11,124 bases of DNA from Saprospiraceae bacterium (GCA_020850025.1 JADZFI010000078.1:1-11124); one strand, 5' to 3'. Positions 1-8,297 are shown, numbered from the stretch's first letter. Translations and numbers: made by a program. The notes: generated from the sequence alone by a model not told the origin.

Positions 1-2431
1 GGCTTTGGACTGGGTTCGTGAGGGCTGCACGGATGCTTTGCACACTGACGGTAAGGAAGGCCACCAGAATGGCCGCCAAACCCGCTGCCAGGAAGATCCA
101 CCATTTCATATTGATGCGATAGGCAAAATCAGTGAGCCATTGATCCATCACGTAGTAGGCTACCGGGGTGGCAATGAGGAATGCCACGGCCACCAATTTG
201 AGAAAATCGCGGGCCAACAAACCGGTGATGCCGGCTACGGTGGCGCCCAGCACCTTGCGTATGCCTATTTCTTTCCGGCGCTGCCGCACCGTGAAGTCTA
301 CCAGTCCAAACAACCCGAAACAGGCCAGCACGATGGCCACAGCAGCAAAATCGCCGATCAGTTGCATGAGCCTTGACTCCTGCCGGTAGGTGTCGCGCAG
401 GCTTTCATTCAGATAGGTGTACTCAAAGGCTTTGCCCGGGAAAAACTGTCGCCATACTTTTTCAATCTGACCGGTAACGGCCTCCGTATCCCTGGTTTTT
501 AACCGGATGCTGAAAGCGGTAAAAGAGCCCGGCGACACGTTCATAATGACCGGTATCATGGCATTTTGCAGGCCGGCCGTGTTGAAGTTGTTCACCACGC
601 CAATCACCTTTGCCGGAGTTGCACCGCCACGGGAGATGTTCTGCCCGATGGCCGCTTCAGGGCTGTCGAAACCCAGGGTGCGCACCGCCATTTCGTTGAT
701 CACCCAGGCGCCTAAATGGTCGGTTCCGTAGGATTTATCGAACTCGCGCCCGGCCAGCACTTTTAGTTTAAAGGTTTCCGCAAAATCGTAATCCACGGAA
801 ATACTGCCCACAAAGACGTTGTCTTCTATTTTGATCTTGTCGGTAGCTACCGGGAACAAGGGGGCCGTGAAGCCCGGCACGCTGGAAGATAAGGTCACTT
901 CCGCCACACCGGGATTTTGCAGGAGCAGCTCATCAAAAGCGTTCATGCGCCGGCGCAGCGTGGAATCGCCCGGGGCAAAGGCGGAATTCATGTTGGCGCT
1001 GGCCAGGGGCACCGTGATGATGTCTTCAGCATCGAAGCCCAGGGGCATTTGCAACCAGTATTGAAGTTGCGATTGCATGATCAGGGTACTGCACAGCAGG
1101 GCTATACTCACCGCAAACTGGGTGGTGATCAGCGATTTGCGCAGCCATTGTCCGGCCCCGCCAATGGTGGCAGTGCTGTTGCGCTGGAAAGCTTCCACGG
1201 TCTTGAACCTGCTGGCAAACAGGGCCGGGTAAATGCCGGCAATAAAACCGGTGAGCAGAAAGATACCCGTAAACAGCAGGGTAAGGGGCCAATCGCGGAG
1301 CAGATCGTAACTGATATACTTGGCATTTTGGGCATTGAACAGCGGGATGAGCACGAAGAGCAATGCCATGGCTATCACAAAAGCCAGAGCGCTCACCAGC
1401 ATTGTTTCCGTGAGGAATTGTGCCACCAGCGACGCCCTGCTGGCGCCCAGCGACTTGCGCACTGCCACTTCCTTGCTCCGATCCAGGTAAACTGCCGTGG
1501 ACAGGTTCACGAAATTGATGCCCGCAATCAACAGGATCAGGAAACCTACCATGCCGAATACCCGCAGAAACGTGGGATTTGCAGTAGCTACCACCTCATC
1601 TGTGGCCGGGCTGTGTTGATGGATGCGGGTTACGGGAAACAGGCTGAAGAACTGCTTGTCGCGAAAACGGGTATCGCCGTGCTTTTGCATAAATGCCGGG
1701 AACAAGGCGTTGGCCGATTCCATGGTGGTTTTGGGCTTCAGCAACACATAAGTGTACGTGTAGGAGGCCAGCCAGTTATTCACCAATACATTCTGCACCA
1801 CCGGACGCGCAGAGGCCGGTTCCACATCCGGGATGTTGCGGAAGGGCAGCAGCATATCCGTTTGCAGGTGCGACTGCCGGGGGAGTCGGCGGATGATGCC
1901 CGTAACGGTAAACAGTGCATCTTCGCCAGCCTTGAGTTGGCGCCCCAGAACTTGCTCCGATCCAAAGATACGACGGGCTGTTTCATCCGTCAATACAGCA
2001 GAAAACGGATCGCGCAGAGCGGTATTGGGGTCGCCCTGAATAAAATCGAAGCCCATGACCTCCTGAAACGTGCTGTCGGCAAACAGGGTAGCTTCCACTT
2101 CAAACTGCTGATCGCTCTGCGGTTCGCGCACGCTCAGACTGCGCGGGTACATGCGCGCCACCTTTTCCACTTGCGGGAAAAAATCATACATGGCCGGCCC
2201 GATCGGCGCCGGGCAGCGATTCAGATCCAGGGGCTCGCCGGTAAACTCAGCATGGTAGCCAATGCGATACAACCGATCTTTTTTCGGGAAAAAAGTATCG
2301 AAATTTTGCTCGTAGTGAAGGTAGCTGATGATGAGAAAACAGCAGGCCATGCCAATGCTCATACCTACCAGGTTGATGGTGGTGTACTTGGCATTTTTCA
2401 GCAGATTGCGGAAGGCAAGACGAAGATTCAT
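1..2431 (-). CDS. FtsX/MacB-type ABC transporter permease, third copy (3' end cut by window edge)
   Basis: This is an inner-membrane permease of the MacB/FtsX (type VII ABC) class, expected to work with a separate ATPase in export or mechanotransmission. I translated the minus strand from the ATG at 2431 and found 810 open codons up to the window edge. The end reads TNPVQS; the paralogue at 5096-7531 has only four more residues (LRSE) after the matching serine, so only a few codons are missing. The order is TM1 (about residues 18-37), a MacB-like periplasmic domain (about 40-285), TM2 (about 290-312), the cytoplasmic motif KEVAVRKSLGAS (about 320-331), TM3-TM5, a second periplasmic domain (about 455-685), TM6, the motif KEIGIRKVLGAT (about 720-731) and two last TMs. 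The DFH motif seen in both sister permeases is changed here (VVNNFN, about 612-617). A 237-bp gap with regulatory-looking elements precedes it, so it may have its own promoter. Confidence 0.93.
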   Translation of the reverse strand, partial: MNLRLAFRNLLKNAKYTTINLVGMSIGMACCFLIISYLHYEQNFDTFFPKKDRLYRIGYHAEFTGEPLDLNRCPAPIGPAMYDFFPQVEKVARMYPRSLSVREPQSDQQFEVEATLFADSTFQEVMGFDFIQGDPNTALRDPFSAVLTDETARRIFGSEQVLGRQLKAGEDALFTVTGIIRRLPRQSHLQTDMLLPFRNIPDVEPASARPVVQNVLVNNWLASYTYTYVLLKPKTTMESANALFPAFMQKHGDTRFRDKQFFSLFPVTRIHQHSPATDEVVATANPTFLRVFGMVGFLILLIAGINFVNLSTAVYLDRSKEVAVRKSLGASRASLVAQFLTETMLVSALAFVIAMALLFVLIPLFNAQNAKYISYDLLRDWPLTLLFTGIFLLTGFIAGIYPALFASRFKTVEAFQRNSTATIGGAGQWLRKSLITTQFAVSIALLCSTLIMQSQLQYWLQMPLGFDAEDIITVPLASANMNSAFAPGDSTLRRRMNAFDELLLQNPGVAEVTLSSSVPGFTAPLFPVATDKIKIEDNVFVGSISVDYDFAETFKLKVLAGREFDKSYGTDHLGAWVINEMAVRTLGFDSPEAAIGQNISRGGATPAKVIGVVNNFNTAGLQNAMIPVIMNVSPGSFTAFSIRLKTRDTEAVTGQIEKVWRQFFPGKAFEYTYLNESLRDTYRQESRLMQLIGDFAAVAIVLACFGLFGLVDFTVRQRRKEIGIRKVLGATVAGITGLLARDFLKLVAVAFLIATPVAYYVMDQWLTDFAYRINMKWWIFLAAGLAAILVAFLTVSVQSIRAALTNPVQS

Positions 2432-2588
2432 AGCTTTTTTGCGTTTGAGGGGTGGTTTCAGTCAAACCATTCGGACTTAGCGTACTTTTTCAAGGGGCTA
2501 TATTCGCATAATAGTGGCATCAGGAATTATGCCTGAATTACAAGACACTAAAAATCAGCATTTTATTAAAAATGACCTGTCATAAAAT

Positions 2589-2622
2589 GTTCGATTTCGG
2601 ACGCATTTGTGCGTGAACGAAC
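2589..2622. promoter_or_regulatory. 34-bp composite inverted-repeat element, copy 1
   Basis: On the plus strand the element begins GTTCGATTTCGGAC, an inverted repeat with one mismatch, and ends with GTGAACGAAC. Its outer ends, GTTCG and CGAAC, are also inverted repeats of each other. The same arrangement, with the same 34-bp length, occurs in the opposite orientation at 10630-10663; 23 of 34 positions agree, 13 of 14 in the first palindrome. The nearest edge is 158 bp upstream of the permease start at 2431. Paired GTYCG/CGRAC half-sites suit a dimeric DNA-binding regulator. The binding protein is not known from this window. Confidence 0.5.
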
Positions 2623-2643
2623 ACAAAGCACAAAGGCGCCAAG
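2622..2643. repeat. Short CACAAAG heptad tract
   Basis: Two exact tandem CACAAAG units (2622-2628 and 2629-2635) are followed by one extra G and a related CGCCAAG unit (2637-2643). The tract lies between the 34-bp inverted repeat and the CCGTNNN array and shares the 7-bp period of the latter, though not its sequence. Confidence 0.5.
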
Positions 2644-2644
2644 A

Positions 2645-2679
2645 CCGTCAACCGTAGGCCGTTACCCGTCAACCGTCAC
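2645..2679. repeat. CCGTNNN heptad array overlapping a permease stop codon
   Basis: Five units start with CCGT at exact 7-bp spacing (2645, 2652, 2659, 2666, 2673). The last three bases vary (CAA, AGG, TAC, CAA, CAC). On the minus strand each unit reads NNNACGG. The array runs into the end of the second permease gene: its TGA stop (2669-2671) and most of its last codons (Arg-Asp-Gly) are built from array sequence. A second array of the same type overlaps the stop codon of the ATPase gene ending at 8546. Confidence 0.85.
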
Positions 2680-5080
2680 GCAAACTGTTTACCGGATTAT
2701 CTGCTGCGGCTTTGAAACTTTGCAGGCAAACTGTGCCAAGGGCAAAGATCAACACCAATAGTCCTGTAGCTACAAACATCCAGGCGTCCAGGCCTATCCG
2801 GTAGGCATACCCTTCCAGCCAAAGCTGCATGAGCCAGGCGGCTAGAGGCGATGCGAGCGCCAGTGCCAGCAACACCAATTTTAAAAAATCCTTCATGAGA
2901 AGACCGATCAGGCCCAATGTTCCGGCACCCAGCACTTTTCTAATGCCGATTTCCTTTTTGCGTCGTTGTACCTGAAAAGCTGTTAGCCCCAGCAAGCCCA
3001 TACAGGAAAGTGCGATGGCTAAGCCTGCAAAGATCCCGAATACGCTTTCAAACCGGGCCTCCTGCCGATATTGTTGCGCAAAATGCTCATCCAAAAACCA
3101 ATAGGTCAGTGGCTGGTCCGGAAAAAGCTCAGCCCATACTGTTTGCAGCGAACCCAATGCCTGAGAGAGTTGGTGCGGATGGATCTTAAGAGTCAGATAC
3201 CTGAGGTCTTCCGGTGCAAAGCAATAATAAAGCGTAGGCCTTGGCGTATGCTTGAGCGATTCAATGTGAAAATCTTCCACCACCGCGCCCACTTTCATAG
3301 TGGCGCCCCCCTCGCTGTTCTCATAAGCTATTTCCTGTCCAATAGCTGCCTCCGGGGTGGAAAAGCCCAGTGCTTTTCGCATGGTTTCATTCAGGGTGAC
3401 ATGCCGGAAACGCGCTTCCGGGTTGGGATGGAAACGATGTTCACCGGCCAGCACCTTTACGCCAAACAGCGGGAAAAAATGCTCGTCGGTTTCTACGAAA
3501 TAAGAGCTGATGCGGGCGTATTCCGGCAGTTGGGTCCAGCGCAGGGGCCTGTTGCTTCCGCTGATCCCGTTAATGCCCAAGCCGGGCGTTATGCTGGAAA
3601 ACGCTGAGCCGCTAATTCCCGGAATTTGAGCGCATTTTTGTTGCAATAAGCTCAGCTTCCTGCCTGTCAGCGAATCGCGCGGAGCAGACAGGCGCAGAGA
3701 GACCATTTGGTCCAGTGAAACACCCAGTTCATATTGACGTAAAAATTGCAACTGGCGGTTCACCACCAGTACGCCGAATATGAGGCCGGCAGAACAAAGA
3801 AACTGGGTAGTGACCAGGCTTTTGCGCAAAAATCCGCCTTTTAGCCGCCCAAATCGGCCGCGCAGCGCCTGAGCGGGCTGGTATCCCGACATCAGCAGTG
3901 CCGGATACCAGCCGGCTGCCAATGCCATGAACAACACGATGCCCAGGCTTATCATCCAAAAGGCCGGATCAGAGGAGTTGGAGGGCTCAATTCCTGCCAG
4001 GTTGTCAAACCAGGGCAATGTCTGATGATACAGCCCGGTAGCCAGTCCAAGCGCGGTACAGCAAAGGATGAGGTGTTCGCTCAGAAACTGGCCAATCAGC
4101 TGAGTGCGGTTGGCGCCAATAGCTTTGCGAATGCCTACCTCTTTGGCGCGCTCCTGCGCGAAGGCGCTGGCCAGATTGACGTAGTTGATCAGGGCAATAC
4201 CCAGGATCAGCAACCCAATCAAGCCGAGGAATTGTACCGTTTTCACCTTACTGTTGGGTTCCAGTTCGTAGGTGAGATCGGAATGCAGGTGGATATCGGT
4301 AAATCGCTGAATATCCAGAGTAATGCCATCGTCTTTGAGCTCTGCCTGACTGATTTCCCGGAGTTTTTGCCGCACCTTTTCCGGATTGGCGCCGGGGTTC
4401 AGTAACAGATAATTATAATCCCAGTAGGAATCGAAATTATCCTCATGGCCACTGGCGTACCGCGTGGAATACGATAGCAGGGCATCAAATTTCAGGTGCG
4501 TATTACGGGGCGGATCAGCTACTACTGCCGTTACTGTATATAATCCGGCCATCATGCCGTCACTGATACGGAATGTTTTGCCCAATACCATACCTTCTCC
4601 AAAAAGTCGTTTCGCCTGGGATTGGGTGATCAGGGCCTGTCCAGGCTGGTTCAGGCATGTGTTGGGGTTGCCCTGAAGGATTGTTTGCGGAAAAAGTCGC
4701 AAAAATCCAGGATCCGTCATATAGCACTTCTGCCACTCAAAAGGTTTTTGATCCGCCAGCACCACCACTTCCGGACTACTACCGCAATAAAGTCGGGCAA
4801 AATCGGCCACCTCCGGCAATGAGCGCTGCAATGTTGGCCCCACCGCACTATGGGTATTGGCATCTTTGGTCATCACAGCGCTGCAATCAGCTGTGTAATT
4901 GTATACCCGCCAGATCTGATCGACATACGGACTTTGGCGGTCGTAGGCATACTCATGGCGTACGTACCGGAAAAGCAACAATGCAGCTGTTATGCCAATG
5001 GTTAGTCCGCCGAAGTTGATGGCGGTGAATGCCTTGTGACGGCGTAAACTGCGCAGAAAATGGAGGATGGTATACCGCAT
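2669..5080 (-). CDS. FtsX/MacB-type ABC transporter permease, second copy
   Basis: This is a predicted 803-residue inner-membrane permease of the MacB/FtsX class with two fused halves. I chose the ATG at 5080; the frame also allows a TTG two codons upstream (5086), but ATG is more likely and leaves 15 bp after the stop of the preceding permease gene. Visible features are TM1 (about 18-38), a MacB-like periplasmic domain (about 40-278), TM2 (about 283-305), the cytoplasmic motif KEVGIRKAIGAN (about 313-324), TM3-TM5, a second periplasmic domain with VVEDFH (about 600-605), TM6 (about 680-702), the motif KEIGIRKVLGAG (about 709-720) and two C-terminal TMs. Length and layout resemble E. coli YbbP, which works with the small ATPase YbbA. 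Close spacing suggests co-transcription with the permease and ATPase genes upstream. Its last codons lie in a heptad repeat array. Confidence 0.95.
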   Translation of the reverse strand: MRYTILHFLRSLRRHKAFTAINFGGLTIGITAALLLFRYVRHEYAYDRQSPYVDQIWRVYNYTADCSAVMTKDANTHSAVGPTLQRSLPEVADFARLYCGSSPEVVVLADQKPFEWQKCYMTDPGFLRLFPQTILQGNPNTCLNQPGQALITQSQAKRLFGEGMVLGKTFRISDGMMAGLYTVTAVVADPPRNTHLKFDALLSYSTRYASGHEDNFDSYWDYNYLLLNPGANPEKVRQKLREISQAELKDDGITLDIQRFTDIHLHSDLTYELEPNSKVKTVQFLGLIGLLILGIALINYVNLASAFAQERAKEVGIRKAIGANRTQLIGQFLSEHLILCCTALGLATGLYHQTLPWFDNLAGIEPSNSSDPAFWMISLGIVLFMALAAGWYPALLMSGYQPAQALRGRFGRLKGGFLRKSLVTTQFLCSAGLIFGVLVVNRQLQFLRQYELGVSLDQMVSLRLSAPRDSLTGRKLSLLQQKCAQIPGISGSAFSSITPGLGINGISGSNRPLRWTQLPEYARISSYFVETDEHFFPLFGVKVLAGEHRFHPNPEARFRHVTLNETMRKALGFSTPEAAIGQEIAYENSEGGATMKVGAVVEDFHIESLKHTPRPTLYYCFAPEDLRYLTLKIHPHQLSQALGSLQTVWAELFPDQPLTYWFLDEHFAQQYRQEARFESVFGIFAGLAIALSCMGLLGLTAFQVQRRKKEIGIRKVLGAGTLGLIGLLMKDFLKLVLLALALASPLAAWLMQLWLEGYAYRIGLDAWMFVATGLLVLIFALGTVCLQSFKAAADNPVNSLRDG

Positions 5081-5095
5081 GGTCAATAGGTTGAG

Positions 5096-7531
5096 TTATT
5101 CACTTCTCAGCGATTTAACCGGATTGGCCAATGCTGCTTTGATGCTTTGGAAACTCACCGTAAGGAATGCGATGCTGATAGCAGCCAAACCCGCCAATGC
5201 GAACATCCACCATTGAATATCAATGCGATAGCTGAAGTCCTGCAGCCATTTGTCCATCAGGTACCAGGCCAATGGAGAGCCCAGCAGAATTGCTACCAGG
5301 ACGAGTTTGAGGAAGTCTTTGGCCAACAGCATCGTGATACCACTCACGCCTGCACCAAGCACTTTCCGGATGCCTATTTCCTTCGTGCGGCGCTGGGCAG
5401 CATGGGTGGCCAACCCCAGCAGTCCCAAACAGGAGATAAAAATAGCGATGGCGCCAAAACCTTTGCAGGTGTCGGAGAAGCGATTTTCATTAATGTAAAA
5501 ATTGGCAATTTGCTCATCAAAGAAGGCAGCATCGAATACCAGCTCTACAAAGGTTTCATCATGTGCGCGTTGAATGGCCTCCGTGGTTGACTTAATGTTT
5601 TGGGGATTGATTTTTACGCCTGCGGTGTAGAACCGCTTTAGGTTACAGGCCAGCACCAGTGGTTCCATTTCCCGGTGTGCGGAATGGGAATGGAAGTCTT
5701 TCACAACCCCTACGATCTTGCGCCATTTGCCACCGCCTATTTTCATTTCCTGATTTAGTACACTCTCGGGTTGTGCAATGCCTGATTTTTTGAGCAGGGT
5801 TTCATTTACCAGATACTCTTTAACCGTATCGCTGGGTTCCAGCCAGCGGCCGGCTACCAGTTTCAGCCCAAAGGTATTTTGGTAATCGGCATCACAATAC
5901 TTGATGGAGGTGTTAAACCGCTGGTCGGGCGTACCACGGCCAATGGCAAAATTGGACATCCAGGTACTGAATGATGACGGCTGGTCGCTACCAAAAGAAA
6001 CCGATTCCACCCCCGGTATCTGTTGCAAACGCTGCTTGAACCCGCTTAGTCGCGACTGGCTCAGGCTGTCGCCGGCCAGGTTAAAGGTATAGACCAGTTC
6101 TTTACTAAATCCCAGGTCCATATTTCTGATGTAATTCAGTTGGCCCAGTGTAATGATGGTACCCACCACCAGTGCTTGGGCAATCAAAAATTGAAGCACC
6201 ACCAGTCCTTTGCGCAGTCCAACACCGTTGGAGCGCTGGGTGAACAGATCGTTTTTTAGGGCTTTTACCGGATTGAACCCAGCCATTATCAGGGCGGGGT
6301 ATGCTCCCGAAAGCAGGGTAACCAACAGGGCAAGCAGCAACAGGAATCCCCAAAGGATGGGTTGTTGCAGGAAGGGCCAATCCGTAGGCACATCAGAGAT
6401 CCGCTCCAGCAGTGGCAGCCCCAGCCAGGCCAGCAAGGCGCCCAAAAACACCGAGCAAAATACCAACAGTGCTGTTTCCACCATAAACTGGTTGAACAAT
6501 GCAGAATGGCTGCCCCCCAGCGTTTTGCGCACCCCAACTTCTTTTGATCGTCCGAGGGCTTGGGCGGTGGAGAGATTGATGAAATTGAAGCATGCCATCA
6601 AGAGGATCAGAATACCAATGGAAGACAGCACCCAGAGTCTGCTTTTGGGAATAATATGGGTGGCAAAGGTGCCGAAACGATCGTCGTAATGCAGGTCAGC
6701 GAGCGGCTGCAACAAATGCCCCTTGTAGGCATTCTGGCCGCTGCCTTCCTCCTTGTATTCCTTCTGCCCCACCTTTCCTACGGCAATATTTGCTTCCTGG
6801 AGCTGTTCAGCCCCGTGCAGGAGCGCAAAGAATTGGTCGTTTGAGCTGGTGCTGCCCCAATCCTCGCGGTATTCGTACTTTTTCGGGTCGCTGATCAGGG
6901 TTTGATAAGACACCAGAAGCGACACCGGGAAATCGCATTGAACAGGCGGATTTTCGAACACCCCGTGCACCATCATTGGAGTGTTGTCTATAAAAAGCGT
7001 TTGCCCGATCGCATTTTGCCAGTTGCCAAAGCATTTTTCAGCCATTTTTTGGCTGAGAACAACCACATTGGGCACTTCAAGGGCTTTTTGTTTATCTCCT
7101 CCAAGCCACTTGAAGTCGAAAATATCCAAAAACGCACTTTCTGCAAACAGAGCGATCTCGCCTTCCGGCGTATTGAATTTCTTTAGTGGCGCACCGCCGG
7201 CCGGGTTGGGCACCAACACAATGGGCCAATATTCCTTTACGCGGGTACTGGCCGCAAACTGGGAAATGGTGTTTTTCAAAACACCCATTGCCGGAACCGG
7301 CAATCCGCGGGTGTAGGCCTCCTGCCCGTCGAGCCCGCGCTCCTGGGTACACACGCGCACGACACGGTCGTAGTGTGTGAAATTTTTGTTGAATCCGAGC
7401 TCGTATTGCACCATCCGGTAGATGAGCAGCACCGCCGCGACGCCTATGGAAAGGCCGAGGATATTGATAAGGGAAAAGCCCCTTTTTCGTTTCAGGTTTC
7501 TGAACGCAATTTTCAGGTAACTGATCAGCAT
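5096..7531 (-). CDS. FtsX/MacB-type ABC transporter permease, first copy
   Basis: This is a complete 811-residue inner-membrane permease with two MacB-like halves. TM1 (about 19-39) follows a basic N-terminus (RNLKRKRG). A periplasmic domain (about 42-298) leads to TM2 (about 301-322) and the motif KEVGVRKTLGGS (about 330-341). TM3-TM5 follow, then a second periplasmic domain with VVKDFH (about 609-614), TM6 (about 690-709), KEIGIRKVLGAG (about 717-728) and two last TMs. It ends in NPVKSLRSE, the ending typical of Bacteroidota members of this family. Its C-terminal fifth is very close to that of the third permease (2-2431), so those two look like products of a more recent duplication. The ATG at 7531 follows an A-rich leader (ACAACAAAAACAACTACGCC) with no Shine-Dalgarno sequence. 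It lies 59 bp downstream of the divergent ATPase gene, its most likely partner. Confidence 0.96.
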   Translation of the reverse strand: MLISYLKIAFRNLKRKRGFSLINILGLSIGVAAVLLIYRMVQYELGFNKNFTHYDRVVRVCTQERGLDGQEAYTRGLPVPAMGVLKNTISQFAASTRVKEYWPIVLVPNPAGGAPLKKFNTPEGEIALFAESAFLDIFDFKWLGGDKQKALEVPNVVVLSQKMAEKCFGNWQNAIGQTLFIDNTPMMVHGVFENPPVQCDFPVSLLVSYQTLISDPKKYEYREDWGSTSSNDQFFALLHGAEQLQEANIAVGKVGQKEYKEEGSGQNAYKGHLLQPLADLHYDDRFGTFATHIIPKSRLWVLSSIGILILLMACFNFINLSTAQALGRSKEVGVRKTLGGSHSALFNQFMVETALLVFCSVFLGALLAWLGLPLLERISDVPTDWPFLQQPILWGFLLLLALLVTLLSGAYPALIMAGFNPVKALKNDLFTQRSNGVGLRKGLVVLQFLIAQALVVGTIITLGQLNYIRNMDLGFSKELVYTFNLAGDSLSQSRLSGFKQRLQQIPGVESVSFGSDQPSSFSTWMSNFAIGRGTPDQRFNTSIKYCDADYQNTFGLKLVAGRWLEPSDTVKEYLVNETLLKKSGIAQPESVLNQEMKIGGGKWRKIVGVVKDFHSHSAHREMEPLVLACNLKRFYTAGVKINPQNIKSTTEAIQRAHDETFVELVFDAAFFDEQIANFYINENRFSDTCKGFGAIAIFISCLGLLGLATHAAQRRTKEIGIRKVLGAGVSGITMLLAKDFLKLVLVAILLGSPLAWYLMDKWLQDFSYRIDIQWWMFALAGLAAISIAFLTVSFQSIKAALANPVKSLRSE

Positions 7532-7590
7532 GGCGTAGTTGTTTTTGTTGTAAATAGCTTTTTAGTCGTTGCCCCGGCACATCCGGTCCC

Positions 7591-8274
7591 CTACCCTTTC
7601 ACCAACTCCTCGTTTTCCACCCTTCCATCCTTCAAATGGAGGATACGGTTGCCGTAACGGGCATTTTCCTCCGAGTGGGTTACCTGAATGATGGTAACGC
7701 CATCTTCTTTATTCAGTGTTTTAAAGATGTCCATGATCTCCCGGGCCTGCTGGCTTTGGAGATTACCGGTAGGCTCATCGGCCAGGATCAGCTTGGGCCT
7801 GCCTATGAGCGCCCGTGCAATGCCCACCAATTGTTGCTGACCACCGGAGAGCTGACTGGGGAACAGATCCTTTTTAGCCACCATATTGAACCGGTCGAGG
7901 ATATCGGCAATCCGGCTTTTTCGCTCTAATGAGGGCACTTTTTTGTACATGAGCGGAGTTTCCAGGTTCTCATATACCGTCAGATCGTCGATGAGGTGAT
8001 ACGCCTGGAATACAAACCCGACATATTCCCGGTACATCTCTGTACGGCGGCGTTCGTTGAACTTGTGTACTCCTTCACCCAGAAACCAGTATTCGCCATC
8101 AGTGGGCTCGTCGAGCCTGCCCAGAATATTGAGCAGGGTGCTTTTGCCGGAACCACTTGGCCCCATGATGCTCACAAACTCTCCTTCAGCAATATGGGCA
8201 TTGACGTACCGGAGCACATAGGTTTTTATAGCGCCTGTCGGGTAGTAACGTTCTATGTTTTTCAGTTCAATCAT
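7591..8274 (-). CDS. ABC transporter ATP-binding protein, divergent signature and D-loop
   Basis: This is a 227-residue cytoplasmic ABC ATPase of the MacB/LolD/YbbA group, expected to drive one or more of the neighbouring permeases. It has Walker A GPSGSGKST (38-46), the Q-loop glutamine in FVFQ (Q90), the signature LSGGQ (142-146), Walker B LILADE (162-167) and the switch histidine (H200). Two sites differ from the paralogue at 8546-9223. The signature helix reads LSGGQQQLVGIARA where the sister has LSGGQQQRVAIARA, and the D-loop reads NLQS (171-174) where the sister has NLDS. The D-loop aspartate normally contacts the opposite ATP site, so its loss may alter ATPase coupling. The catalytic glutamate (E167) is kept. 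The ATG at 8274 directly follows three heptad repeats. The gene belongs to the same unit as the permeases downstream. Confidence 0.96.
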   Translation of the reverse strand: MIELKNIERYYPTGAIKTYVLRYVNAHIAEGEFVSIMGPSGSGKSTLLNILGRLDEPTDGEYWFLGEGVHKFNERRRTEMYREYVGFVFQAYHLIDDLTVYENLETPLMYKKVPSLERKSRIADILDRFNMVAKKDLFPSQLSGGQQQLVGIARALIGRPKLILADEPTGNLQSQQAREIMDIFKTLNKEDGVTIIQVTHSEENARYGNRILHLKDGRVENEELVKG

Positions 8275-8276
8275 GG

Positions 8277-8297
8277 CTTTGCGACTTGCGTTTTACG
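8277..8297. repeat. Three heptads just before the divergent ATPase start codon
   Basis: On the plus strand three 7-bp units occur in tandem: CTTTGCG, ACTTGCG, and TTTTACG. They end two bases before the ATG at 8274. They belong to the same family as the long array at 10497-10559, where ACTTGCG occurs twice. On the minus strand the units read CGYAANN. The first of them in transcription order supplies the TAA stop of the possible small ORF at 8293-8361. Confidence 0.6.

Larger units (their letters stand above)
2432..2668. promoter_or_regulatory. Intergenic regulatory region upstream of the third permease
   Basis: This 237-bp gap is the longest break among the three permease genes. From the upstream end of the minus strand it holds the CCGTNNN heptad array, a CACAAAG heptad tract, the 34-bp composite inverted repeat at 2589-2622, and about 155 bp of AT-richer sequence before the ATG at 2431. 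I found no match to the Bacteroidota housekeeping promoter (TTTG, then TAnnTTTG). A weak sigma-54-like string (AGGCATAATTCCTGA on the minus strand, 2519-2533) lies about 65 bp downstream of the inverted repeat, but only the GG half fits well. No hairpin followed by a T-run is visible after the second permease gene, so read-through is possible. Confidence 0.5.

Noticed and set aside
917..2536. A long plus-strand open frame of 539 codons
   Set aside because: It lies opposite the third permease, whose minus-strand translation shows conserved FtsX motifs over all 810 visible codons. The plus-strand product is rich in His, Gln, Gly and Arg with no recognisable domain, as expected of an antisense shadow.
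2627..2643. A sigma-54 promoter reading TGGCGCCTTTGTGC on the minus strand
   Set aside because: The distance between the GG and GC elements is one base short, the string lies upstream of the inverted repeat instead of downstream, and it is explained by the CACAAAG heptad tract.
3071..3607. A plus-strand open frame of 178 codons
   Set aside because: It is a shadow of the second permease, and no domain or start context supports it.
5081..5086. TTG start at 5086 for the second permease
   Set aside because: The ATG two codons downstream gives the N-terminus expected from its sisters, a short basic amphipathic stretch before TM1, and ATG starts are far more common.
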